In this document: in pieces, positions 29,509 to 38,693 of the stretch
How positions within the stretch are numbered: position 1 is the first letter of the stretch
Layout: every line of letters starts with the position of its first letter
Origin: a virus
Reading direction: 5' to 3' (one strand)
DNA length: 38,693 bases
IMG/VR virus record: IMGVR_UViG_3300027759_000192
Coordinates: 1 to 38,693 of that record
Notes under the pieces: generated by a model
Databases searched by the model: none
What the model saw: the letters and a program-made list of their open reading frames with translations, nothing else
What the model was told of the DNA's origin: nothing
Translations under genes and position numbers: made by a program

Positions 29509-32500
29509 TAACCCTCAACTTCTTGTGCAAGCAATCGCTGCCAAATTCTAGCAAACTCAGGACTTCTGTCTGCAAGGCTATTTCCATAGTTGTAAAGCGA
29601 TCCTCTTGCCATCCGAGCTTTCTTGGAATCAAACGATTTGCCACCAACACTCTGCAAGCTAGTCTCACGTACACGCAAGTAGTCCTTCAGGAGTGGAGTG
29701 AGTGGATTATCAGTCAAACGCTTATCATTAACAAGCTCATTAAGTGCAATAATCTGGTTGTCAAGCTTTCCTACGGTGAACTCAGCTACCTGCGGGAATC
29801 CACGGAACTCAGCGTGCAATTGCTTCCTGTAGTTTGCAAGCACATTTCGCTGAGCATCGTTTGGATTTGCACCAAACATCTTGCGGGCAACAGCGTATTT
29901 GGCTGAACCAATGCGTTTCTGAGCCGTATCAATCAGCTGATCGTCTGTGAGCTTTACACGCTTGCCCTCTTTAAGCTGACGCTGGAACACGTCAAAGTTA
30001 AGTTCTGATCCGTTAGGGGCAAAGTAAGCTCCGACTTCAGGATATTCGTTCAGGATGTCCGGGTTAGCAAACTCCCATTCACCAAACTCCCTTGATCCTT
30101 CAAGTCCAGGGATCACAGCTTTTGATTTGGATCCGACGTATAGCGCCATCTCTTCGCCAAACACCTTCAAGAACCTAGGCACAGCAGTGTCATAGTTTTC
30201 CCTCTGCATCTTCTCGAATACCTTTTGCATCTGGTCAACGTAAACGTCAACACCCTGTGTGGTCTTTACCTTGTATCCAACCGTAGGGGCTGTTGGTCCA
30301 ACGAATTGCTGGAATATCCTGAATATAGAAATAATCTGAGCGTCACGCTTTGAATCGCCCATCAGCTTTTTTTGACCCTCTGCAGTATTGACCTCGTAAT
30401 CACCAGATGCGTGTTTTGCACGAAGAACATCCGCGTAAGTGTTTGCAAACGTAGTGTTCATCTTGTCTTGTGAGTCTGTAACAAGGCTTGCAAGAACGTC
30501 ATATGTCTTAGTAACAACTGGTGGAAGTGGGTTAAGACTCGACACTGTCTGACTTGGTGACACCTTGCCGTATGGCAAAAGAACCTGAACAACCTTGTTC
30601 GTATCCGGAGTATTGCGCAGCAAGAATGATGCAGGTATCTGCGCCAATGGTCCAAGAGCCGGAACCCAACTCATACCCTGGCTTAACTGTTTTACTGGTG
30701 CTTCGAAGAAGGCGTCTACACCGGTCATCTTTAGTCCAAGCGGCAAGCCAAATATCATTGGGAACTTAAAGTATGACTCGCCAGTCTGTGGGTCTTTATA
30801 GAAGAACCCACGTCCGTCACGGTCTGGGTCTGCATCAGAAAGCTGCTTGGTGAAACGACCAAATCGTGTAGCAACAGTTGGATCTTCAAACATCAAGCTT
30901 ACGTAGTTTCCAAGAACTTCTCTCCATGCAGATACGAACGGAGCAATGATTCTCAAAGTATCTTCAAGGTTGTTCTTTGAACTTGCATCGTAGAGAAGGT
31001 TCTTTGTGCTGTCAATTCCAAAGTGGCGTGCATAGTCGTCAAGTTGCTGAACTGTGAGCGTACCGCCCTTTCCCTTTTGCGTAGCTACCTGCTTGAGTTT
31101 TGCTGCAGTATCTTTGCTTCCGATGTATTTGCCTACATCGTCTCCAAAGTCCGCTTTCCTTGCTTTGTCAAGAAGATCGGCGTAAAGTTTTTCTGCATCA
31201 CCCTTGTTTAGTTTGTCAATGTGTTCGCCAACAGCGTCGTAGTAGAACTTACGGAATACCGGACTGCGCTCAGTGGTCTTAACCCACTTTTGTCCGTACA
31301 TTTCATTAAAGACTTTGTTTGTGAAGTGGTCAAGTTTGTTTTGAGCATCACCAAACCATGCGTCGCGCTGTGTGCGATCTTCAATTTGGTACATTTCCAT
31401 GCGGGCTTTTTGTGGTAGACCAACAGTTCCTTCTTGCCCGCTAAATACTGGAGCATTCCTCACGAACCTCTTTGCCTCCGGGTGCCCATAGAAGCCCTTG
31501 CTCGCAGGACCGTTGTGCACCGGAACAATAGTTGCAATCCCATCATTGGAAAAACGCGTAATAATTCCTTCTTGATCCCCGGAGATCTTGACTACTGATC
31601 CAAGCTTTATTGGTTCAGATGCAGACTTAGGAACAAGTTCATCAATGTTGTTTGTAAATACTTTGTCAAACATCGGAACACGATCGAATGCGATCATGAA
31701 GTCCATTTCTTGTAGTCCACCTGACAGGTTGTCAACAGCAGAAACTGTCGATGGCTTCAAGTGAACGTTCCACAAAAACTCTGCCTTTGCCACTGGATCA
31801 AGATTTGATATGTCGGTCTGAGGACTAAAGACGTTTTGCAGTTGACCGTTTTCGTATCTAGTAAATGGAACTCCACGCTTGTATATTCCATTGATCTCAG
31901 TAAACGTTTTACCAGTTGAAGCCTCGGCAACCAACGATTCCTTGGCAGCGTCCTCGGAGAATCCAAACACTTTTGACTGTGCATACTTACGCTGAAGAAT
32001 GTCCTCATGGGCTAGATGTATTTCATTTACGATTCCCTGAATGTAGTTTCCTTCGCCCTGATCCTTGCCGACACGAATCCAGTTGTTTGTTCTTGCAAGG
32101 TGACCACCATGATCAGCCGCACTGAGACCCTGTTTTCTTGCGCTGAAATTCATTAGGTCTGCGTGCTCAGCAGATAGCGAACGCATGAACTCTTCGCCCT
32201 TACCGGTTAATGCCTCGCCAAGAATTGACTTCTCAAACGTGTCAAAGCCAGCTTTCTTTGTCAACTTCAACAACTTGTTTGTTGACTTTGTTTCTCCAAT
32301 AAGCAAACTGATGAATTCACCCGGGTGATTGAGTAATCCAGATCCTCCACCAAACGACATGCGGACCTGGGCATCTATTGAGTTTCGCATTGCATATCCA
32401 ATTGATGCAAGCTGAAGCGGTTTCCAAATTGAGTTCTGAACAGTATCAAGAAATGAAACAAGACCATTTGCTTTTCCTGTGAACACGCGCTTCTCAACAT

Positions 32501-34562
32501 TTTTTGTCAATGCTTCGAGTTCATCATTGAGGCCCTTTAGCCTTATGTTGTCTTCAAGCTTTCTGTTCTTGGTGAGCAATGAACCTATTTCACCCTTGAG
32601 CTGCAGTGCGCGTTCTTCGTCTAGGTATTCAACAACGTTGATCTTTTTCCAAGATGAATACAGCGCCTTTGTTGGCTTGCCCTTAATCCCAATAGCTTCA
32701 GTCAATGCCCCCATCAATAGTGGGTTTGTTGTTAGACGTCGAAGCTCTCGCACATCAGGGAGCGTCTGGACTCTGTCAAACAATTCAGATAACTGAACTG
32801 GACGTGCAATCTGAAAACCTTCTACACCTGTTTCTGCAACGTTCTGCAACATCTCGTTGTAAACAGATGGAGGGAAATGCTTGCGCAGTATGTCCGAATA
32901 TACCTTCAACATTCCGTTGTCGGTCTCGTTGCCCATCCTGTTTACCATGAATGTGCGCAGCTCCTGCATGTCCCTGCGTGGTCGCTGAAGGATTTCTTTT
33001 GCTATCTCATCAGTGACGCCGTTTCGCTTCATGATTATCTTTAGAGCGCTTTCGTATGTCTTGTATGCGTCGCGCTGGTCGTCAGAACTTGACGTTGAAG
33101 CAAACTTCTTGAATGCTTCTTTGCTGAATTCGCGTACATCTTCTGGTGTTCCGCCAGCATTCTCAATGCTGTTAATAAGGTTGAATACAGACTTGGCTCT
33201 CTGTCCAGAGTCTCCAGCAATAATGATGTCTCTTTCTGGCATCATCTTTAGGAGTCGAGAACGAACCAATGGTGTTCTTTCAACAAGGTATGCGCCAGGG
33301 TTATGCGCAAGAGTTGGCTGAATGTCGTAGATGTTTGTTGAAAGCGTCGTTCCACCAAGGGCGTATTGATTCACTAGAACACCCTTGATCTCTTCAGATG
33401 TCTTCGCTTTTGCTAAAGCCTCCGCATCCTCAAGACTGATGTTTCCCTTAAACTTTTTTAGAATATCTTCCGGGTTTGCTGTTTCAGAAATATCTTTAAT
33501 AGCCTTGATAGCAACGTGGTTGTTGTCCATGAAGGAGTTGAACTTGCGGACATCAAGAGACATTCCGGTAAGGCTCTTTGTTAGTCCGGCCTCGGATTCA
33601 ATCGCTTTCTTAAATGCTTCCGCATCAACTTTTGTTACAAGCGGTACAACTCCCTGCGCGTTTCTAAACGCATCCATAAAGTTTTCACCACCCTTGACCG
33701 CAAGTGCTGCTCTGCCGACTTCACCAACACCACGCGCACCCTTGACTAGATACTTGTTTGGATCCGGAACTGCAAGAGCAATGCCAAAGTCGATAAGTCC
33801 TGACACGCCGTTAAACCATGCTGTGCCTGGATCAAACCCAACTGATGCTGCTGCTCCACGGCCGATGGTGAACGCAGATCCACCAAGCGTTCCACGGAAC
33901 TGTCTTGCTGCATCAGCCTGTTTTGATTGCATGTCTTCAGAAATAAAGAATCCGCTACCCTGATTGTCCCAGTCATTTAGTAACTGGAATATGCTGAGAG
34001 AATTCAGAGCTGTCTTTAGGTTTTGATTCTTGCCCTTGTAGTCGCTGGCAAGTCCAAATAATGGGTTGACAACTTTGCTTAGTGGACCCATGTGTGGATC
34101 AAACGAAGCAACATCATTGAGTAATTCTCCAGCACTAAAACTAACTGCTGTTCCAACGCGGGCAATGCCCTTGAACATCCCGTATACTTCATCCAGGACC
34201 CCTGGATCTTGATTCTTTTTACCTTGACCAACATTGGTTCTTGCTTGGATAGCTGAGTCACTAATCCAATAACCTCTCGGCTTGGTGTACATCTTTGTGT
34301 AAGCCTGCTCTGGGTTATTTACAAGTTCTTGTGCACCAAACTCTGCGACCTTGTCGATGGCTGCGTCACTTGCGTAGCTCTTAGCTAAAGCAATCTGCGT
34401 ATTGACAGACAACCATGGGGCTCTGTTATTGATGTATGAGACACGAGACGTAACCAATGGATCGGCAACAGTTGCACGTTGCTGATTGACTGCATCAAGA
34501 TCTAGCTTTTGATATACGCTTTCAAGTGACTGCTTATCTAGTTGCTGTTCCCAACGCTGCAT
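29508..34562 (-). CDS. Giant internal/ejection-type virion protein, 1684 aa
   Basis: The largest gene, 5.05 kb, with TAATG couplings on both sides. It is mostly helical with many charged segments (for example EYLDEERALQLKGEIGSLLT, about 630-650) and a predicted coiled coil nearby. A hydrophobic Pro/Phe-rich segment (FPMIFGLPLGLKMTG, about 1255-1270) could touch membranes. An SH3-like beta stretch lies at about 985-1010 (KISGDQEGIITRFSNDG). I see no lysozyme, protease or polymerase signature. Very large helical proteins next to the portal in podoviruses build the ejection channel or carry enzymes into the host, which I infer here. Confidence 0.85.
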   Translation of the reverse strand: MQRWEQQLDKQSLESVYQKLDLDAVNQQRATVADPLVTSRVSYINNRAPWLSVNTQIALAKSYASDAAIDKVAEFGAQELVNNPEQAYTKMYTKPRGYWISDSAIQARTNVGQGKKNQDPGVLDEVYGMFKGIARVGTAVSFSAGELLNDVASFDPHMGPLSKVVNPLFGLASDYKGKNQNLKTALNSLSIFQLLNDWDNQGSGFFISEDMQSKQADAARQFRGTLGGSAFTIGRGAAASVGFDPGTAWFNGVSGLIDFGIALAVPDPNKYLVKGARGVGEVGRAALAVKGGENFMDAFRNAQGVVPLVTKVDAEAFKKAIESEAGLTKSLTGMSLDVRKFNSFMDNNHVAIKAIKDISETANPEDILKKFKGNISLEDAEALAKAKTSEEIKGVLVNQYALGGTTLSTNIYDIQPTLAHNPGAYLVERTPLVRSRLLKMMPERDIIIAGDSGQRAKSVFNLINSIENAGGTPEDVREFSKEAFKKFASTSSSDDQRDAYKTYESALKIIMKRNGVTDEIAKEILQRPRRDMQELRTFMVNRMGNETDNGMLKVYSDILRKHFPPSVYNEMLQNVAETGVEGFQIARPVQLSELFDRVQTLPDVRELRRLTTNPLLMGALTEAIGIKGKPTKALYSSWKKINVVEYLDEERALQLKGEIGSLLTKNRKLEDNIRLKGLNDELEALTKNVEKRVFTGKANGLVSFLDTVQNSIWKPLQLASIGYAMRNSIDAQVRMSFGGGSGLLNHPGEFISLLIGETKSTNKLLKLTKKAGFDTFEKSILGEALTGKGEEFMRSLSAEHADLMNFSARKQGLSAADHGGHLARTNNWIRVGKDQGEGNYIQGIVNEIHLAHEDILQRKYAQSKVFGFSEDAAKESLVAEASTGKTFTEINGIYKRGVPFTRYENGQLQNVFSPQTDISNLDPVAKAEFLWNVHLKPSTVSAVDNLSGGLQEMDFMIAFDRVPMFDKVFTNNIDELVPKSASEPIKLGSVVKISGDQEGIITRFSNDGIATIVPVHNGPASKGFYGHPEAKRFVRNAPVFSGQEGTVGLPQKARMEMYQIEDRTQRDAWFGDAQNKLDHFTNKVFNEMYGQKWVKTTERSPVFRKFYYDAVGEHIDKLNKGDAEKLYADLLDKARKADFGDDVGKYIGSKDTAAKLKQVATQKGKGGTLTVQQLDDYARHFGIDSTKNLLYDASSKNNLEDTLRIIAPFVSAWREVLGNYVSLMFEDPTVATRFGRFTKQLSDADPDRDGRGFFYKDPQTGESYFKFPMIFGLPLGLKMTGVDAFFEAPVKQLSQGMSWVPALGPLAQIPASFLLRNTPDTNKVVQVLLPYGKVSPSQTVSSLNPLPPVVTKTYDVLASLVTDSQDKMNTTFANTYADVLRAKHASGDYEVNTAEGQKKLMGDSKRDAQIISIFRIFQQFVGPTAPTVGYKVKTTQGVDVYVDQMQKVFEKMQRENYDTAVPRFLKVFGEEMALYVGSKSKAVIPGLEGSREFGEWEFANPDILNEYPEVGAYFAPNGSELNFDVFQRQLKEGKRVKLTDDQLIDTAQKRIGSAKYAVARKMFGANPNDAQRNVLANYRKQLHAEFRGFPQVAEFTVGKLDNQIIALNELVNDKRLTDNPLTPLLKDYLRVRETSLQSVGGKSFDSKKARMARGSLYNYGNSLADRSPEFARIWQRLLAQEVEG

Positions 34563-34945
34563 TACACCCCATACTTGTCAAGAAGGTCACTAATCCCGCT
34601 GTCAGGGAACAACCGTGAAATGTTTTGCAACTCGATGATTGCATCATTGTTTGGGTTCTTCATGTATGGGATTCCAGCCTGTAACGAGTTCATGCCTGGA
34701 CCAAAGTCTGATCCAGCCGTGATCGGTTCTTGTGGTCGAGCAGTAGGGGCAAGAACGTCAAGTATCTGTCCAGGAACAGGACCGGTTTTCTGTGCTTGTT
34801 CTGTCGGTGGAGCACCAGCAGGAACATCCTTGAGCCCACGCATGAGCTTCGCCGATTCTCCATACTGATTACTTGGGCCAACCTTTGGGGTCATTGTGCT
34901 ACCAATTTTTGCTGCAGGGTTCTGCAGATCGCTACGTATTGCCAT
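34562..34945 (-). CDS. Hypothetical 127-aa protein between portal and giant protein
   Basis: Starts 1 nt after the portal stop with GGAGG just before it, and couples to the giant gene by TAATG. The N-terminal ~75 residues are Pro/Gly/Ala/Ser-rich and probably disordered (VPAGAPPTEQAQKTGPVPGQ). The C-terminus is helical with an acidic patch (NNDAIIELQNISRLFPDSGI). I do not recognise a family; a portal-associated or head-completion role is suggested only by location. Confidence 0.75.
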   Translation of the reverse strand: MAIRSDLQNPAAKIGSTMTPKVGPSNQYGESAKLMRGLKDVPAGAPPTEQAQKTGPVPGQILDVLAPTARPQEPITAGSDFGPGMNSLQAGIPYMKNPNNDAIIELQNISRLFPDSGISDLLDKYGV

Positions 34946-34946
34946 A

Positions 34947-36716
34947 TCAGCCTCCGAGTCGTGCTAGCAATGCTTCCATTCCTCCGCCACCTGGTGCTCC
35001 AGGTGGAGGTGCTACTGGTGCCTGAGCACCCATTCCCGGCCCCGCAAGACCAGGCATTGTTTCAGGTGCGCCCGCAGGCATTGCCATTGCTTGTCTGTCA
35101 CGCGCACGTTGATCTGTTCTCTTCACTGCTTCATAGAGCGTAACATCATTCTCTACTACTAGACGTGTAAGGTACGCAAGATCTTCTGGTTGATATGGTC
35201 CGTTAGGATCAACAGCCTGTTGCTGAATGGAAGCAAGCAGTGCAGATTCAATTCCTTCTTGAATGATTCGGTCATGCTCAAGGTCCGGGTCGGAGATCAA
35301 TGGATCTGCTTCACGTGCTGATTCCTTAGACATAAGTCCAGTTCCTAGACGCTGACCAAGCCCAACAACAAGACCGTTGACATCTGATCCAGCAGCTGAG
35401 TACGAGACGTAATGGAAGTCGTTATCCCACAGTTGATTTGGAACATAGAGTGAGATGCCTGCAGCAGCGCGACCAGGAATGTAGAAAGACTTCTGGAACG
35501 TTCCCCAGTAAGCCTTCTCTATCGCAACAGCAATTTTGTCTTCCTCAATCATGGATGACTCAAAGATTGTCTGAGCCTCCTGAACTCGATAGTCAACAGT
35601 TGCCGAAAGGACTGCGTCACCACGACGACCGGTACGGATGTTGCTGCTTGACTCTCCACCGAACTCTGCAGGAATCGCACCCTCAAGACGCTCTTGGCGC
35701 TCCAGTCGATCAAGGGCAGTGTCGGTCTTATATCCAGGGTTCACCTGTAACTGCTGGATGTCTCCGCCCTTAACAACACCAAGCTGGCCTGTCTTGCCGT
35801 CAGCAACCTGGATGATCTCCGGGTTCTCTCCGGAACGTGCAACAAGATATTCCTCTGGAAAGATACCACGCTCAATAGCAATCTCAGTAAGAGCCTGCAA
35901 GCGAGCACGTGTGTAATACATGCCAAGGATTCCGTCAAACTGACCACGAGGTTTGTCAAGCGTGATGCGTCCAGGGTTAACAACCAGAGACATTCCAGTT
36001 CTGTTCGGAATCTGCTCAAGCATTACAGCAGCAAAGCCACCATATTCTGGCGCTTCAATATCGTCGTAGTCTGGGGATGCTCCGATTGCCACCATCTGAA
36101 TTGCTTCAGGGGAAACATACTCAAGCATGGTGAACTTTTGGTCTGCCTCTACACGACCAATACGAAGTTGCTGAACAACCTTCTCACCGTACGTGCGGAT
36201 AAGAAATGAAGCAGTTACTTGGTACGAGAAAATACAGTCATATGGAACCGGATCATCAAGATCCTCTGTTGGCGCGGCAAACGTGTTGAGTGGATTGCGC
36301 ACAGTCCATGTTGGTGTCAACTTACGGAAGTCAGGCTTAATGATTACAGGCGAGTTCGCATACGCAAATAGGTGACGCGCACGACGGCGCATCTTCATCG
36401 GCATACGGTTGTTGTCCCAGATGGCAAGCATGGCCTGCTTTTTTTGTTTTGCGTTATTCTTACTGCGCTCTGATCCTTCTTTTACAGGAGGGAAGTATGG
36501 CGATGGCATAGTTGATGCTACGCGCATTGACATCTGTTCAAGACCTTGAACAAACAAGTTGGCCACAGAAGTACGCGAATTACGATCCAGCTCATTTAAC
36601 GGAAGAACAATGTCTCCGTTTGCAAGATCGCGAATGCGACGCATTTGATCCCGGACTGGACCAGCGGCTTTCTTTCGTTGGTTGTAGAGTTCTACAATCT
36701 GTTCAGCGGATAGCAT
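34947..36716 (-). CDS. Portal protein
   Basis: Dodecameric ring through which DNA enters and leaves the head. About 589 aa. The N-terminal region VRDQMRRIRDLANGDIVLPL, LFVQGLEQMSMRVASTMPSP and RHLFAYANSPVIIKPDFRK segments, the central wing region, and the C-terminal helical crown with a Pro/Gly/Met-rich tail (PGLAGPGMGAQAPVAPPPGA) fit podovirus-type portals. I choose the ATG at 36716 because AGGG is well spaced from it; a GTG at 36722 is the alternative. It lies two genes after the terminase, as expected. Confidence 0.88.
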   Translation of the reverse strand: MLSAEQIVELYNQRKKAAGPVRDQMRRIRDLANGDIVLPLNELDRNSRTSVANLFVQGLEQMSMRVASTMPSPYFPPVKEGSERSKNNAKQKKQAMLAIWDNNRMPMKMRRRARHLFAYANSPVIIKPDFRKLTPTWTVRNPLNTFAAPTEDLDDPVPYDCIFSYQVTASFLIRTYGEKVVQQLRIGRVEADQKFTMLEYVSPEAIQMVAIGASPDYDDIEAPEYGGFAAVMLEQIPNRTGMSLVVNPGRITLDKPRGQFDGILGMYYTRARLQALTEIAIERGIFPEEYLVARSGENPEIIQVADGKTGQLGVVKGGDIQQLQVNPGYKTDTALDRLERQERLEGAIPAEFGGESSSNIRTGRRGDAVLSATVDYRVQEAQTIFESSMIEEDKIAVAIEKAYWGTFQKSFYIPGRAAAGISLYVPNQLWDNDFHYVSYSAAGSDVNGLVVGLGQRLGTGLMSKESAREADPLISDPDLEHDRIIQEGIESALLASIQQQAVDPNGPYQPEDLAYLTRLVVENDVTLYEAVKRTDQRARDRQAMAMPAGAPETMPGLAGPGMGAQAPVAPPPGAPGGGGMEALLARLGG

Positions 36717-36724
36717 CGCCACCC

Positions 36725-38257
36725 TTACTTGATTCGCGTGGCGCGAGCCGTAACGATTTTGTTGTAGGTAACAGCCATTGGTGAACCACGCCTAACAGCA
36801 GCCTGATACCTCTTGTTTCGTTTCGCAGCTTTTGCTGCACGCTGAGCAGCTGAAGTATTAACAGCTTCGACAGCTTGTCCTTTTCCTGCAACCCAATTCT
36901 TGTTTGTAGTGAGGAATGATTCACGCTCAACGTTTGACATCTGCTGAAGCTTAAACTTTCCACCTTTTGAAAGCCATACGTTGTATTCGTTCTGGCTTCC
37001 GAACTGAACAGAACTCTTCACCGCAGGTGGTCGAACCACTGGAGCAGGAGTTGGAGTGTTCTTGATTGTTTCAACTTTTGCATTGAATGCTTTGCCAGCA
37101 GCTTCGTTCTTTGGTGTTAACTTAGGTCCAGATTTAGCACTAGATTTAGGTCCAACCTTTGGAGCGATGTACTCTCCAGTTGCTAGATCAACAGATCCAG
37201 TCTTTCCACCTTTTGGATACTTGATTGAACTAACGTAGTCCTCAATGCCAGTAACAGCTTGACCAGTCTTCTTTGTTGTTGTGGTCTTTGCCTTGGACGC
37301 AACGTTCTCAACCTTTGTTCCAAGGTTTTCCATAAGGCTTCTTCCGGATACATTGCCAACTGTCCCAGGACGACCTGCTGCGTTTTCAAATGCACCAGCA
37401 AAAGAATCTGCCGTCCTTCGTCCGTACATTTGGCCAGCTTTATTAGATGCATTATTGATAATCGACTGGACCTTTCCTGGTCCCAATGTTGATGCTCGCG
37501 CGGCCAAGGCTTCTGAGATGACTGGACCGGTAGCTGCGCGTGCAGCAGCAGTCTGACCTGCAGAAGCGATGTCGATCAAAACCATTGCTGTATTAAACGC
37601 AGCTTCTTTTGGTCCAGCAACACGGAGATTAGGATTGTATCCAGCTTTGTCACCCTCACCAGAAAGCCAGTTAAGACCCTTGCCTGCCAGGTTAACTGTT
37701 GGGTTAATAAACGTAGCGCTAAGCGACTCAGCACTTTGCTCTGCCATCTTGTACGCACCTTTGACAAGCTTTCCAACCGGGCTTCCAAAGAAATCTGCTG
37801 CTGGATTCTTTAATGCATTCTCAAACTTGTTACTAATACCAAGAACGTTCTTTGGCTGTGCAGCAGCGCGACCCATACGAACAGCTTGATCACCAGTTGT
37901 CTTAACGTCAGCAAGGTTTGCACCACTATCAACAGGACCAGGTGTTATTGCAGTACTTCCTTTTGATTTGTCTGTAGCTGCGCCAGCGCTATTGCGGGCT
38001 GCAATCTTTGCAAGATCAGCTGGAGTATAAAAGCCTTGACGCTGCACACCACCGGTTGCAAACTTCTGACGCAACTCTTGACGTTTAGCTTTTGTAACCT
38101 CAACGCCTTTGGCCTGTAGTTCTGCCGCGCGAGTCTGTACGTAGAAACGGGTTCGCGCTTCTTCCGGAGCTAGATCAGGCTTTGATTTAACAAACTCTAC
38201 ACGCTTAGCAGCTAGTGCTTTATCTTGAGCTGTCTTGTTTTTATTGGAAGGTGCCAT
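36725..38257 (-). CDS. Large basic head-associated protein between terL and portal, 510 aa
   Basis: GGAGAAACC precedes the ATG at 38257. The protein is strongly basic and Lys/Ala-rich. Residues 1-80 are helical (APSNKNKTAQDKALAAKRVE; KAKRQELRQKFATGG). A middle region (about 150-250) has Ala/Gly-rich, partly amphipathic helices (NTAMVLIDIASAGQTAAARA). The C-terminal ~100 residues include YNVWLSKGGKFKLQQMSNVE and a basic tail (AAKAAKRNKRYQAAVRRG). Position between terminase and portal and high charge suggest a DNA-contacting internal head or packaging-associated protein. No family is recognised. Confidence 0.8.
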   Translation of the reverse strand: MAPSNKNKTAQDKALAAKRVEFVKSKPDLAPEEARTRFYVQTRAAELQAKGVEVTKAKRQELRQKFATGGVQRQGFYTPADLAKIAARNSAGAATDKSKGSTAITPGPVDSGANLADVKTTGDQAVRMGRAAAQPKNVLGISNKFENALKNPAADFFGSPVGKLVKGAYKMAEQSAESLSATFINPTVNLAGKGLNWLSGEGDKAGYNPNLRVAGPKEAAFNTAMVLIDIASAGQTAAARAATGPVISEALAARASTLGPGKVQSIINNASNKAGQMYGRRTADSFAGAFENAAGRPGTVGNVSGRSLMENLGTKVENVASKAKTTTTKKTGQAVTGIEDYVSSIKYPKGGKTGSVDLATGEYIAPKVGPKSSAKSGPKLTPKNEAAGKAFNAKVETIKNTPTPAPVVRPPAVKSSVQFGSQNEYNVWLSKGGKFKLQQMSNVERESFLTTNKNWVAGKGQAVEAVNTSAAQRAAKAAKRNKRYQAAVRRGSPMAVTYNKIVTARATRIK

Positions 38258-38296
38258 GGTTTCTCCGATTTAGCGCTACATCTAAAGTACCACAAG

Positions 38297-38693
38297 CTAT
38301 ATCCAACTTGGTCTCCACATCTTAGGTGGTTGCTTTAATGGACTCAACTGTGGAACGTGCAACTCGGCAAACCAGTGAGCCATGACCAAGTCGGTTCCGT
38401 TCTTTTTGTCTCTAGTCCATGAACACATCTCGTCAACGAAAGCCAATGTCTTCCAGTTTCCACGCATTGTTGGGATGCGTACCTGTCCAGATCTCCACAA
38501 TGGAGGCAGTAAAGCTTCAACACCAAGGTTCTCGTCGAACTTGTTTCGCGTTGTGGTGTGCGGAATGACGTTGATACTATGCAATGCCTGCCATTTGCGC
38601 ACGAAGTCATGAGCTAGGAGGAATCTTTGAGCAGCGTTAATTTCTACGATCCAGTGGGAGATTGGATAGCCGTATTCCCAGGACCGGTTCTGC
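38297..38693 (-). CDS. terL: Terminase large subunit, C-terminal part (runs off right edge)
   Basis: Continuation of the gene at 1-1697 across the circular join; 38550-38693 duplicates 1-144. Residues here hold the last nuclease element: LAFVDEMCSWTRDKKNGTDL with an acidic pair and basic residues, then VMAHWFAELHVPQL and the stop at 38297-38299. A 39-nt gap separates it from the next transcribed gene. Apparent ATG starts inside this fragment (38602) are internal methionines, not true starts. Confidence 0.92.
   Translation of the reverse strand, partial: QNRSWEYGYPISHWIVEINAAQRFLLAHDFVRKWQALHSINVIPHTTTRNKFDENLGVEALLPPLWRSGQVRIPTMRGNWKTLAFVDEMCSWTRDKKNGTDLVMAHWFAELHVPQLSPLKQPPKMWRPSWI
38550..38693. 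repeat. Terminal direct repeat, right copy
   Basis: Identical to 1-144 except 38567 (G versus A at position 18), a synonymous difference within the terminase gene. See the left copy. Trimming one copy yields a 38,549-bp circle in which the terminase frame is intact. Confidence 0.95.

Overview
This window is a complete or near-complete genome of a tailed phage of an actinobacterium. The first 144 bases recur at the end (1-144 = 38550-38693, one mismatch), and the large terminase gene runs off the left edge and resumes in frame at the right edge. Joining the ends gives a circle of about 38,549 bp. Every gene I can support is on the minus strand, so transcription runs from high to low coordinates. 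A WhiB-family regulator (8395-8706), a protein class confined to Actinobacteria and their phages, points to the host phylum. The base composition is not strongly GC-rich, and the Thr/Ser/Pro-rich secreted protein and gene families suggest an aquatic actinobacterium, but that is inference. No tape-measure-like gene is seen, and the large internal-protein block suggests a short-tailed (podovirus-like) virion.

Layout in transcription order. 38297-38693 joined to 1-1697: terminase large subunit with an N-terminal helix-turn-helix. 36725-38257: head-associated protein; 34947-36716: portal. 26451-34945: block of putative internal/ejection proteins, including one of 1684 aa. 24868-26322: scaffold and N4-gp56-type major capsid protein, with a candidate promoter before and a strong hairpin terminator after. 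14663-24777: tail and fibre genes, small conserved basic proteins, repeat-rich and glycine-rich fibres, and a membrane-anchored mucin-like protein. 13501-14663: lysis cassette of three small membrane proteins and an M15 endolysin. 7496-13229: recombination and regulatory genes (metallophosphoesterase, YqaJ exonuclease, probable annealing protein, EVK-motif nuclease, secreted lysozyme-like protein, WhiB, zinc-finger protein). No DNA polymerase, primase, helicase, integrase or repressor is recognisable, and I see no tRNA, IS element or CRISPR.

The most unusual part is 2.1-6.95 kb. A MoxR/CobS-like AAA+ ATPase (5787-6542), a 156-aa unknown (5317-5787), a VWA/MIDAS protein (4002-5324), a 240-aa unknown (3275-3997) and a 106-aa unknown (2607-2927) lie among three long non-coding stretches rich in perfect or near-perfect inverted repeats. 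This segment is several-fold enriched in the tetranucleotide CTAG compared with the rest of the genome by hand count. Two of its non-coding stretches carry related copies of one motif set. I propose it as a distinct accessory module, an AAA+/VWA machine with RNA-structured leaders. Its function cannot be read from sequence.
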